A stretch of 64,000 nt of DNA from Lentisphaerota bacterium. Lineage in GTDB: Bacteria > Verrucomicrobiota > Lentisphaeria > Victivallales > Victivallaceae. Location: the NCBI GenBank assembly GCA_015061575.1, contig SUWF01000010.1, positions 1 through 64,000 on the forward strand. The letters run 5' to 3'. The position numbers and the translations under genes were made by a program. Shown here piece by piece: positions 45,521 to 53,343 of this stretch. The notes beneath the pieces were generated by a model that had not been told where the DNA came from, did no database searches, and saw only the letters and a list, made by a program, of their open reading frames with translations. Positions within the stretch are counted from its first letter, which is position 1. Each line of letters begins with the position of its first letter.

Positions 45521-46165
45521 ATGGAAAAGTTTTTTAAATGTACAACAATCGATCCGCTGGTTTCGGCTCTGCCGGAAGCTGCGGTCTGGTCACGGCTGGG
45601 GCGCAACCGCTTTTTGAGCCGGATCACTCCGGCGATGGAAGTGCAGCTGAAAATGGCGATGCTGCAGGCTGAATCGTTGTGCCGTCCCCGGGGGCGTTGG
45701 CGGCTGCTGCCGGTAAAAGTCTGTTCTGAGCAGCTCACATTATTGGATGGCAGCTGGCAGATTTTCAGCGAGGCTTTTGCCCAATTTGCCGCCGGAGCGG
45801 ATTTTTTGTGGCTGGGGGCGGTCACTATCGGCAGCGGGATCGCTGATTGGATAAAGTCGTCCGGCGATGATTTGACCACCAGTGTGGTCTACGATGCTGT
45901 AGGCAGTGAATGTGCAGATCAGGCGTTGGCAAATTTGCAGCAGATAGCAGCGCAGAGTTTGCGGCGATATGGCTTGGAACTTGCTCACCGGCGTTTTTCC
46001 ATTGGTTACGGTCAGGTGGATTTGCAGCATCAGCAGCGGGTGTTTGAGCTGTTGGAACTGCACGATTTGGGCATGAGTTTGAGCGAAAGCTGTATCATGC
46101 AGCCCGAAAAATCCGTGACCGCTTTTGCCAGAGTAAAACAAATCAATGTTCAGAATATGGAGTAG
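45521..46165 (+). CDS. Stand-alone MetH activation-domain protein
   Basis: A 214-residue cytosolic protein corresponding to the C-terminal S-adenosylmethionine-binding reactivation domain of cobalamin-dependent methionine synthase. The diagnostic stretch is HRRFSIGYGQVDLQHQQRVFEL followed by LGMSLSESCIMQPEKSVTAF (quoted in parts), equivalent to the RxSPGYG and LTES-xMxPxxSV motifs of MetH. A helical part with GAVTIGSGIADWIKSS precedes it. Start at 45521 (MEKFFKC) is preferred to 45479 because the longer form adds unrelated residues. metH begins 5 nt after its stop, so the two together make a split enzyme. Confidence 0.85.
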   Translation: MEKFFKCTTIDPLVSALPEAAVWSRLGRNRFLSRITPAMEVQLKMAMLQAESLCRPRGRWRLLPVKVCSEQLTLLDGSWQIFSEAFAQFAAGADFLWLGAVTIGSGIADWIKSSGDDLTTSVVYDAVGSECADQALANLQQIAAQSLRRYGLELAHRRFSIGYGQVDLQHQQRVFELLELHDLGMSLSESCIMQPEKSVTAFARVKQINVQNME

Positions 46166-46170
46166 AGCTT

Positions 46171-48597
46171 ATGATGACAAGAAATGAATTCCGCCAGTGG
46201 TGCAGCGAAGCTGTCCGGATCCTGGACGGAGCCACCGGTACAGAGTTGATCAAACAGGGGATGCCTTCCGGAGTGGCGCCGGAGTTGTGGGTGTCTGAAC
46301 ATCCGGAAGCGATCACACTCGTGCAGCAGGCTTACGCCTCCGCCGGCAGCGATATTGTTTACACGCCGACTTTTGGCGGCAACGAAATCAAACTTGCCGA
46401 GTTCGGCCTGGCTGACCGGGCCTTTGAGCTAAATAAACGTCTGGCCGAAATTTCCATTCAAGCTGTACGGCATCTGGGGGTGCGGGTTTTTGGCGATATG
46501 GCTCCGACCGGCAAATTTGTGGAACCATCCGGCGAGCTGGCTTTTGAAGATGCTGTGAGTATCTTCAAGCATCAGGCCGAAGCACTGGCCGCTGCCGATG
46601 TGGATGGTTTTGTGATTGAAACAATGATGGATCTGCAGGAAGCCCGGGCCGCCTTGATCGCTGTGCGGGAAGTTGCGCCCGATGCACCGGTGATGGTGAC
46701 TTTGACTTTTGACAGCTCTCAGCGCACTCTGACCGGCTGCACGCCGGAAGCTGCGTTGGTGACTTTGCAGAGCTTGGGTGCCGATGCGTTTGGCTGCAAC
46801 TGCTCCACCGGTCCGGCGGATATGGCCAAACTTTTAAGCTCCATCAAACAATATGCGCAGATACCGTTGATCGCCAAGCCCAACGCCGGTCTGCCGATGC
46901 TCAAAGATGGCAAAACCGTTTTTAATATGAACGATAAAATGTTTGCTGAATATGTTCCGCAACTGCTGGATAGCGCTGTGAATCTGCTGGGCGGATGCTG
47001 TGGAACTACGCCGCAACATATTGCCGCAGCGGCCGCCGCAGTGCGCCAACAGAAATCCTGGCAGCTGCAGCGTGGCAGTGCCGCCGGGGTGATTTCCAGC
47101 AACCGCAAAGTTCACGCTATGCGCTATGATGGAAATTTTACGGTGATCGGCGAACGCATCAATCCCACCGGCAAAAAAGCTTTGCAGGCGGAGCTGCGCA
47201 GCGATTCCACGACAATGGCGCTGCAGTTTGCTTTGGAACAGCAATCGGCGGGAGCGCAGGTTCTGGATGTCAATATGGGGTTGTCCGGCGTGGATGAAAA
47301 AGCTTTGATGCGCAAGGTGGTTCTGCAGACGGTACGGGCAGTGGATACGCCTTTGTGCATAGATTCAACTTCGCCGGAGGTGGTGGAAGCCGCCTTGCGG
47401 GTATATCCCGGTCGGGCGCTGCTCAATTCCATATCCTGGGAAAAAGAACGGATCGAAAAAGTTCTGCCGATCGCTGCCCGTTACGGCGCCATGCTTATAT
47501 TGCTGCCGCTGTCGGATGACGGTTTGCCGGAGGATTGCGCCGGGCGGATCGCTGTGCTGGAAAAATTGCTGAATGAGGTCGCACGTTACGGTTATGCGTT
47601 ATCTGATGTGGCAGTCGATGCGTTGATCATGGCGATTTCGGCCGCACCGGCTGCGGGGAATGCGGCTTTGGATTTTATGAGTTATTGTCACAATACGCTT
47701 AAAGTGAATACGGTTTGCGGTTTATCCAATATCAGTTTCGGGTTGCCCAACCGGATGCTGATCAACCGGACTTTTCTGACCATGGCCATGAGCCGGGGAC
47801 TTAATATGGCCATTGCCAATCCGATGAACAGCGATTTTATGGCCACGATCAAAGCGGCCGAAGCGGTCAACGGGCATGATCCGGATATGCGCAGCTATTT
47901 AGCCAGTCAGAGCAATGCTCAAACAGTACCGGCAGCTGCCGGCGAAAGCAATCAGCTTGCGGCCGAAGAAAAGTGTTATCGGGCTATTTTGCACGGCGAT
48001 GCTGCAGCCGCAGTCAAGGCGGTGGCGGAGGTGCTTTCTGCCGGGGCAACTGCGCCCCGTAAGCTGCTGGATGATTATTTGCTGACTGCAATCGCCGAAG
48101 TTGGTAAGAAATTTGAAAGCAAAGAGTATTTTCTGCCGCAGCTGCTGGCCGGAGCCGAAGCTCTGCAGCAGGCGATAAAAATTTTGGAATCATCGCTGCA
48201 GGATGAAGTCAGCTCCAGCGGTCCCAAAGAAAAATTTATTATTGCTACAGTCAAGGGCGATATTCACGACATCGGCAAAAATATCACCGCCTTGATGCTG
48301 CGCAACAATGGATTTGAAGTCATTGATCTGGGCAAGGACGTTGCTGCGGAGTGTATCGTGGAACGGGCGCTGGCTGAAAATTGCCGTTTGATCGGTCTTT
48401 CGGCCCTGATGACTACGACTATGAGCGAAATGCCCAAAGTCATAGCTTTGGCGCAGGAACGGAATTTGCAGGCTGATTTTATCGTTGGCGGAGCCGTGGT
48501 CGATGCAGCTTTTGCCCGGGAAATCAACGCAGCTTATGCTGCCGATGCTATGATGTGCGTGCGCGTTGCGCAGGAGCTGATTGGCCGTCAAAAGTAA
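46171..48597 (+). CDS. metH: Cobalamin-dependent methionine synthase core (no activation domain)
   Basis: An 808-residue enzyme that transfers a methyl group from methyl-THF to homocysteine through cobalamin. Domains in order: homocysteine-binding barrel (about 1-300) with zinc cysteines in FGCNCSTGP and LGGCCGTTP; pterin-binding barrel (about 320-585) starting TVIGERINPTGKK; B12-binding cap and Rossmann domain (about 600-805) with ATVKGDIHDIGKNI near 692, whose DxHxxG His is the lower cobalt ligand, and IGLSALMTTT. The activation domain of about 330 residues found in E. coli MetH (1227) is missing here and is replaced by the small protein encoded just upstream. An AGAGCTT precedes the ATG. 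Confidence 0.93.
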   Translation: MMTRNEFRQWCSEAVRILDGATGTELIKQGMPSGVAPELWVSEHPEAITLVQQAYASAGSDIVYTPTFGGNEIKLAEFGLADRAFELNKRLAEISIQAVRHLGVRVFGDMAPTGKFVEPSGELAFEDAVSIFKHQAEALAAADVDGFVIETMMDLQEARAALIAVREVAPDAPVMVTLTFDSSQRTLTGCTPEAALVTLQSLGADAFGCNCSTGPADMAKLLSSIKQYAQIPLIAKPNAGLPMLKDGKTVFNMNDKMFAEYVPQLLDSAVNLLGGCCGTTPQHIAAAAAAVRQQKSWQLQRGSAAGVISSNRKVHAMRYDGNFTVIGERINPTGKKALQAELRSDSTTMALQFALEQQSAGAQVLDVNMGLSGVDEKALMRKVVLQTVRAVDTPLCIDSTSPEVVEAALRVYPGRALLNSISWEKERIEKVLPIAARYGAMLILLPLSDDGLPEDCAGRIAVLEKLLNEVARYGYALSDVAVDALIMAISAAPAAGNAALDFMSYCHNTLKVNTVCGLSNISFGLPNRMLINRTFLTMAMSRGLNMAIANPMNSDFMATIKAAEAVNGHDPDMRSYLASQSNAQTVPAAAGESNQLAAEEKCYRAILHGDAAAAVKAVAEVLSAGATAPRKLLDDYLLTAIAEVGKKFESKEYFLPQLLAGAEALQQAIKILESSLQDEVSSSGPKEKFIIATVKGDIHDIGKNITALMLRNNGFEVIDLGKDVAAECIVERALAENCRLIGLSALMTTTMSEMPKVIALAQERNLQADFIVGGAVVDAAFAREINAAYAADAMMCVRVAQELIGRQK

Positions 48598-48734
48598 CAT
48601 TCAACGGCACTTGACAGAGTTTTTGCACTATAAAATCATAAAAAAAAGCACAAAAAGATTTGACAAATCGCTTTTATTGGCTATATTGCTCAAAGTTAAG
48701 CGAATTACGATTGAGTAAAATCAGGAGAAAAGTT

Positions 48735-49019
48735 ATGACTATTTGCCGTTATTGCATGGCCGAAGTTTCAGAACGTGAGATCGAAGCCGAAGATGGATGC
48801 TGTCCGGAATGTGGAGCTTTGCTCTCCGCTGGCGGTGGTTATCTGGGGGACGAAGAAGGTTACGACGATATCGACGAACTGGAAGATGATGAATTCGGTT
48901 ATCTGGATGACGAAGACGAATACGATGATGATGTGTATGACGACGATGCGTTCTATGAAGATGACGATGATTTTGACGACTTTGATGATGATTTAGATGA
49001 AGACGACGACGATTTCTGA
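48735..49019 (+). CDS. Zinc-ribbon protein with a poly-acidic tail
   Basis: A 94-residue protein with two Cys pairs near the N-terminus (CRYC and CPEC, about residues 4-34), as in small zinc ribbons. A Gly-rich linker follows, then about 55 residues made almost entirely of Asp and Glu with Tyr or Phe every 4-8 positions, ending in a run of Asp and a Phe. AGGAG lies 6 nt before the ATG, and a terminator follows, so it is a real single-gene unit. No family name is recognised; similar small proteins in related phyla are recalled only from memory. The tail could bind basic proteins, RNA polymerase or metal. Confidence 0.75.
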   Translation: MTICRYCMAEVSEREIEAEDGCCPECGALLSAGGGYLGDEEGYDDIDELEDDEFGYLDDEDEYDDDVYDDDAFYEDDDDFDDFDDDLDEDDDDF

Positions 49020-49050
49020 TAGTTCCAGAATAGTTTGAACGCAATTAAAA

Positions 49051-49097
49051 CGGAGCTGTGGGAAGCTGACAGGCTTGAACCGCAGCTCTGTTTTTTT
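49051..49097 (+). terminator. Intrinsic terminator after the acidic-tail gene
   Basis: Stem GGAGCTGTGG / CCGCAGCTCT, with G-T pairs, followed by seven T residues. Confidence 0.8.
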
Positions 49098-49271
49098 GTA
49101 AAAAACTTCATGCTGACATATATTCCAGCGCCCCCCGCAGCGGGGTGAACCCCATGAGTTAAATCAATCAATTTTACGAAAATAGTCGGAAAAATCCATT
49201 TTCAGGCGGTATTTTTATACATTTTTGACCCTTTTGCAGTGCTATTTTGTTATTTTTTTATAAAATCGCTA
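49098..49271. other. Intergenic A/T-rich stretch, no gene seen
   Basis: Between the terminator and the pseudopilin promoter. It contains a short CCCCGC..GCGGGG palindrome near 49133-49146 and otherwise only A/T-rich sequence; no reading frame or RNA is recognised. Confidence 0.4.
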
Positions 49272-49300
49272 TTGTTTTTTCATTTTTAAATTTGTATAAT
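49272..49300 (+). promoter_or_regulatory. Putative sigma-70 promoter of the second pseudopilin
   Basis: TTGTTT (49272-49277) and a consensus TATAAT (49295-49300) with a 17-nt spacer, about 50 nt before the ATG. Confidence 0.6.
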
Positions 49301-49351
49301 ATTTTACAGATGAAACAAAAGTGTAACCTTAAAATATCAGGAAGTTGGAGT

Positions 49352-50185
49352 ATGAAAAATAGCAGCAAAGTATCCGGATTGATGTATGGGGAATATAAAA
49401 ACTCTTATAAGCGGTTCACTTTGATCGAACTTCTGGTTGTTATTGCGATAATTGCTATTTTGGCAGCGATGCTGCTGCCGGCGCTTTCGGCGGCCCGGGA
49501 GCGGGGCAAGGTTGCTACCTGTACATCCAACGTCAAAACTCTGGCGCTGGCCCAGAATATGTATGCCGATGATAACGGAGATGATTATCCTATTCTGACC
49601 AGTCCGACCAATGGTTTTGTCGATCAGCTGGCCATGACCCAGTATCTGCTGGACGGCAAAGCGTTGATCTGTCCTTCTGCTGACGATAAATGGCTGAGCA
49701 AAAGACCTACGTTGAGCAATCATGAATCGATAGTTGCAGGCAGCACCGGCACTTATATCTTTGTCGGCGGTTTCGGCAAGCTGGCACTGACTGCGCCCCG
49801 GGAAAAATGGACGCAATGGAATTGGGGCGGTTATGGACGTTTTGTGATCTATTACGTCTTTGCCAAAAGCATTGCCGCTGATCTCGAAGAACACGGCACT
49901 TATATTTACAACCGGCAAATGGCCGAAAACGGTCAGGCGCTTTCGCCGGATGCACAGCCTATTGTAATGGATGCGTGCAACTTGAAAAGCGACACTGACC
50001 GGCGCTGGCTCCCTTACGGCGGCGCCAATGCCGTCGGTGGTGATGGCTACTGCATGAGCAATCATAACGGAGATCTTTCCAATATCGGCTTTGTTGACGG
50101 CCATGCCGAAACCCGCCAGCGCAGCGAAATGAAGGCGCGCGCCTGCGACGGCAACTCCGGTAACGGCGGACTGTTCGGCTGGTGA
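49352..50185 (+). CDS. Pseudopilin-like protein (prepilin-type N-terminal domain)
   Basis: A 277-residue protein with a 21-residue basic leader, then [19 protein letters not shown] and [12 protein letters not shown], the same N-terminal helix as the proteins at 9828 and 57250. The residue before Phe is Arg, not Gly. The globular part ends [14 protein letters not shown], an H-x-DG type C-terminal signature. Trp/Gly-rich middle ([12 protein letters not shown]). A hydrolase gene follows 110 nt later after an inverted repeat, as with the first pseudopilin. The role is not known. Confidence 0.85.
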   Translation: MKNSSKVSGLMYGEYKNSYKRFTLIELLVVIAIIAILAAMLLPALSAARERGKVATCTSNVKTLALAQNMYADDNGDDYPILTSPTNGFVDQLAMTQYLLDGKALICPSADDKWLSKRPTLSNHESIVAGSTGTYIFVGGFGKLALTAPREKWTQWNWGGYGRFVIYYVFAKSIAADLEEHGTYIYNRQMAENGQALSPDAQPIVMDACNLKSDTDRRWLPYGGANAVGGDGYCMSNHNGDLSNIGFVDGHAETRQRSEMKARACDGNSGNGGLFGW

Positions 50186-50224
50186 TCGGTCAGCGGGGTT
50201 TATTCTCAAAATAAATTGAAATTA

Positions 50225-50254
50225 CACTATTTGACTGCTGAAAGTCGAATAGTG
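50225..50254 (+). promoter_or_regulatory. Hairpin between pseudopilin and hydrolase genes
   Basis: Arms CACTATT / AATAGTG with an inner GAC/GTC, no T-run. It may stabilise the pseudopilin mRNA or attenuate the hydrolase, which has its own strong AAGGAGG at about 50280. Confidence 0.45.
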
Positions 50255-50295
50255 CGGAGGCTAACTGTAAAATTTTCAAGGAGGAAAAAATCAAA

Positions 50296-52869
50296 ATGTC
50301 CATCAAACACAAATTTTTAAGCTTGGCTGCATTGACCTGTGCTCTGGTGTTTTCTGCGGGGGCTGAGCAGCTGGAACTCTTTTCCGGATCAACCTTTCCA
50401 GCCGGATGGCAGCCGCAGCGCGGCAGCTGGAAATATGTAGCCAAAGCTGGCGAAAAATTAACTCTGACAGACTTTGCCGATTGCAATGTCAAAGATAAAA
50501 AGCGTTACTCTTACAGTACGGTAAAACGGCTTAAACCTCTGGTCGGAGATTTTACCGTGGAGTGGCATTTGACTTATGATCAGCGAGATATGGCATTTGT
50601 GGGGCAGGCAGTCATCGCATTGCAGGATCGCTCCGGCAAAACTCTGGCGCTGGCCGGTTTGGTGGACAGCCGGAATTTTGCTCCGGCAGCCTATTATTTT
50701 GAATCCGGAGCTAATAAAAACGGTAAATATGCTGCTCCGCTGAAAGCCTCCGATAAATTTGTGATCAGCCGTTCCGGCAAGCAGTTGAAGTTTTTTGTTG
50801 GCAGCCGTCAAATTATGGTCTGCGATGCTCCGGAACAGGAACTTGCGCAGATAAAACTGACTTTTGATTATGTAAAAGTCGCTGCCGATAAACGGGGTGA
50901 AGCCAGCCATTTTGCCGATTTTACGCTGGATAAACTGCTGATCAGATCCAGTGCTGTACCCGACTTGGCTGAGGAGGTAAAAGAAAAATTCTCAGGTGGA
51001 AAATTCAGCAGCGATTGGTATTCGCTGCCCGGATCGGTGCCGCTGAGTTTTGGCCAAAGTGAATATTTGCAGATCAATGGCTTTGATCCCGCAGTCACCG
51101 GTAAGAGCGAAAAAGCCACCTTCAAACATATTGTTGAACGCAGCTTTGGGCAACTGGATGGCGATTTTAATTTGCAGTGCCTTTTGGCGTGGGATCAGCG
51201 TGACCGGGCGTTTTGCGGCGTTGCCGAGCTGCGGCTGTTGGATATAAATGGCAAAACTGTAGTGCGTTTTGGGCTGGAAGATCCATGGAACGACCTCAAG
51301 TCCCGGCTGGTGGCATCCTGCGGGAATAAAAAGTTTGTCACCTTTGCTGCGATCGCTGGCGATGGCAAATTTACGGTGGTGCGTTCCGGCAATAAATACC
51401 GCCTGGCCATCCGGAATTGGCTGTTGCTGGAAGCCGAAGCGGAAGCTGTACCGGTCAATAAAGTGCAGCTGGCTTTTGTCTGGCACAAAAAGCCGCAGGA
51501 AAACAATAAAAAAACGTGGGCCCGGGCGACCCATTTTCTGGATTTTACCCTCAAAGAATTGAATATTCAAAGCGGTGCGCCGGCGGAACTGACTCAGCCG
51601 GTCGCCGCACCGCCGGAGCCGCCGACGGTTCCGTGGAAGCTGGATAAGCCGATCGTCAGCTATTGGGCCGGGCCGCCGATCAGCGAAAAAATGGCCCGGC
51701 AGCTGGCCGAAGGCGGCTACACTGTCGGCTGGGCAGAGGATGTTTTTGATTTGGATATGCTGCATAAATATGGTCTGAAAGCTTTTGCTGTATATAACCA
51801 TCGGGTCAAAGTGCCGATCACGCCTGAAGAAGAAGTCAACTATCGGAACTGGATAAACAGCATCAAGGATCATCCTGCTTTATTCATGTATCATTGCGGT
51901 GATGAAATGCACGTTACCCGCAAGCAGCGGTTTGCGCAAATGGTGGCGCTGGCATCCAAATATGATCCAAGGCATCCGACGTTCAACAATATGTATCCAT
52001 TTGGTGTGAACCACAAAGATTTAGGGCTGCCGGACATCAAAGGGGTCAAAGAACTGTACTTTGCCCATTTGGAAGAAGCCCGGAAACTGTGCAAGCTCAA
52101 AGTGCTGAGCTATGATCTCTATCACTTTGGCAATACCGGGGATGCGGCTGGATTTTTCTTCAATCAGGCTATGATCCGGGAAAAAGCACTGGAGTGGAAT
52201 GTGCCGAGTTTCAACATTGTGCAGGGCTGCCGGTGGCGGGCCAATTTGCGTGCGCCGTCAGAACATGAATACCGTTATCTGGGGTATGTGAGTTTGGCTT
52301 ACGGTTCCAAAGGTATGTCCCCCTACGTTTACGGCTGGAAAGGTCATCAGGATGCCATGGTCGAACCGGTTTCCGGGGAGCCGCTCAAACTCTATTACGG
52401 AGCGATCCGCACGCATAAGGAATTTGTGGCGATCGCCGGAGAGTTGATGAATTTGCGTTCTTTGAGTGTTTATCATGCCGGAGAGCTGCCCATTGGCGGT
52501 GTTGCGCTGCCGGATGATGCCAAATTCACCTTGTCGCCCAAGCTGCCCAGCGGCAAGCGGCATGACAGTTTGGAGTGTTACTCCGAAGGCAATTGGACAG
52601 CACCTGAAGCATTTGCACTGTATCCGCCGGTCAAAGGTTTTCTGCTGGGATACTTCGGGCAGGGCAAGGACGCCGATCATGTATTGGTGGTAAACTTGGA
52701 TTATCAGGAAAAACGCTCAACAACATTGCTTGCGCCGGGAGTTATGGAGCGGTTTGATCCGGCGCAGCGCAGTTGGAGCGCCGCCGGAAAAGATCGCATT
52801 GCATTATCAATCGAACCGGGCGGCGGCGTGCTGCTGCGTTTGCCGCCAGTAGCGAGTGCTGAGCGGTAG
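50296..52869 (+). CDS. Secreted glycoside-hydrolase-like protein with duplicated beta-sandwich domains
   Basis: An 857-residue exported protein with a signal peptide (residues 1 to about 23). Two related beta-sandwich domains follow: about 25-215 and 220-435. Both show a GDF, then YDQRDMAF or WDQRDRAF, then ATHFLDFTL or ASHFADFTL pattern, indicating an internal duplication and possible carbohydrate-binding modules. A TIM-barrel-like region at about 445-730 starts KPIVSYWAGPPISEKMA and contains HPALFMYHCGDEMH near 530, whose Asp-Glu could be catalytic, and YVSLAYGSKGMSPYVYGW near 674. A beta-rich C-terminus (about 770-857) follows. It resembles other unclassified Lentisphaerota hydrolases; family and substrate are not identified. 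Its stop codon lies inside the first repeat of the 52.9-kb island. Confidence 0.7.
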   Translation: MSIKHKFLSLAALTCALVFSAGAEQLELFSGSTFPAGWQPQRGSWKYVAKAGEKLTLTDFADCNVKDKKRYSYSTVKRLKPLVGDFTVEWHLTYDQRDMAFVGQAVIALQDRSGKTLALAGLVDSRNFAPAAYYFESGANKNGKYAAPLKASDKFVISRSGKQLKFFVGSRQIMVCDAPEQELAQIKLTFDYVKVAADKRGEASHFADFTLDKLLIRSSAVPDLAEEVKEKFSGGKFSSDWYSLPGSVPLSFGQSEYLQINGFDPAVTGKSEKATFKHIVERSFGQLDGDFNLQCLLAWDQRDRAFCGVAELRLLDINGKTVVRFGLEDPWNDLKSRLVASCGNKKFVTFAAIAGDGKFTVVRSGNKYRLAIRNWLLLEAEAEAVPVNKVQLAFVWHKKPQENNKKTWARATHFLDFTLKELNIQSGAPAELTQPVAAPPEPPTVPWKLDKPIVSYWAGPPISEKMARQLAEGGYTVGWAEDVFDLDMLHKYGLKAFAVYNHRVKVPITPEEEVNYRNWINSIKDHPALFMYHCGDEMHVTRKQRFAQMVALASKYDPRHPTFNNMYPFGVNHKDLGLPDIKGVKELYFAHLEEARKLCKLKVLSYDLYHFGNTGDAAGFFFNQAMIREKALEWNVPSFNIVQGCRWRANLRAPSEHEYRYLGYVSLAYGSKGMSPYVYGWKGHQDAMVEPVSGEPLKLYYGAIRTHKEFVAIAGELMNLRSLSVYHAGELPIGGVALPDDAKFTLSPKLPSGKRHDSLECYSEGNWTAPEAFALYPPVKGFLLGYFGQGKDADHVLVVNLDYQEKRSTTLLAPGVMERFDPAQRSWSAAGKDRIALSIEPGGGVLLRLPPVASAER

Positions 52870-52919
52870 AACCCCGGCAGGCTTGTCCGCCGTAGCCTCG
52901 TGCGAAGGTGGATGCCGGG
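52864..52919. repeat. Intergenic repeat copy 1 (TTGTCCGCC core with self-complementary arms)
   Basis: Begins CGGTAGAACCCC, which supplies the stop codon of the upstream gene. The core TTGTCCGCCGTAGCCTCG and the pair TCCGCC/GGTGGA form an inner stem. Outer arms CCCGGCA (52873-52879) and TGCCGGG (52913-52919) are perfect complements. Confidence 0.75.
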
Positions 52920-52975
52920 CGGCGACATCACTTCGCCTTGTCCGCCGGAGCCTTGTGCGTAGGTGGATCGCCGCC
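52918..52975. repeat. Intergenic repeat copy 2
   Basis: Shares the core (TTGTCCGCC, then GGTGGA) but has different outer arms: GGCGGCGA (52918-52925) and TCGCCGCC (52968-52975), again perfect complements. Its left arm overlaps copy 1 by 2 nt. Confidence 0.75.
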
Positions 52976-53030
52976 AGTATTTTTTGGGGCCGTGTAGTAC
53001 CATAGTGGCTCGGCCGCTGTCGTTGTTTTT

Positions 53031-53070
53031 ATAGGACTTATAGGACTTATAGGTCTTATAGGTCTTATAA
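53031..53070. repeat. Tandem 9-bp repeat, four units
   Basis: ATAGGACTT twice (53031-53048), ATAGGTCTT twice (53049-53066), then a partial ATAA. Non-coding; no spacer structure, so not CRISPR. Confidence 0.85.
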
Positions 53071-53094
53071 ATAAGCGCATGTCTACAATGATAG

Positions 53095-53114
53095 CGGCGG
53101 CGAAATCGCCGCCG
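53095..53114. repeat. Perfect palindrome with the same arms as repeat copy 2
   Basis: CGGCGGCGA and TCGCCGCCG separated by AA. The 8-nt arms GGCGGCGA/TCGCCGCC are identical to those flanking copy 2, but with no core between them. Confidence 0.7.
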
Positions 53115-53115
53115 G

Positions 53116-53151
53116 GTCTGTTATCGTCCGTTATCGTCTGTTATTGTCCGT
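53116..53151. repeat. Tandem 10-bp repeat, three and a half units
   Basis: GTCTGTTATC, GTCCGTTATC, GTCTGTTATT and a partial GTCCGT, alternating T and C at position 4. Confidence 0.8.
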
Positions 53152-53215
53152 ACTACTTAGCGCGCAAAACAGGCGTGCGCCTTACAACTGCACTCCGCCA
53201 GCAGCACGGGCGGCA

Positions 53216-53273
53216 CGGTAGAACCCCGATAGTTTGTCTGCCTTAGCCTCGCACGGAGGCGGATGCTGATCGG
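53216..53273. repeat. Intergenic repeat copy 3
   Basis: CGGTAGAACCCCG then TTGTCTGCC, TAGCCTCG and AGGCGGATGC: clearly homologous to copy 1 over about 55 nt. Outer arms CCGAT/ATCGG differ from copies 1 and 2 but still pair; inner TCTGCCT/AGGCGGA pairs with one G-T. Confidence 0.72.
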
Positions 53274-53343
53274 CCAGCCATCAGAGCAGCATGTCGCCTT
53301 CAAAAAACAGGTTTCGGCTGAACTGTCAAGTTTTTTTGTTTTT

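Noticed and set aside
53031-53151. Possible CRISPR array
   Set aside because: The units are 9 or 10 bp, directly adjacent with no spacers, and no cas genes are present.
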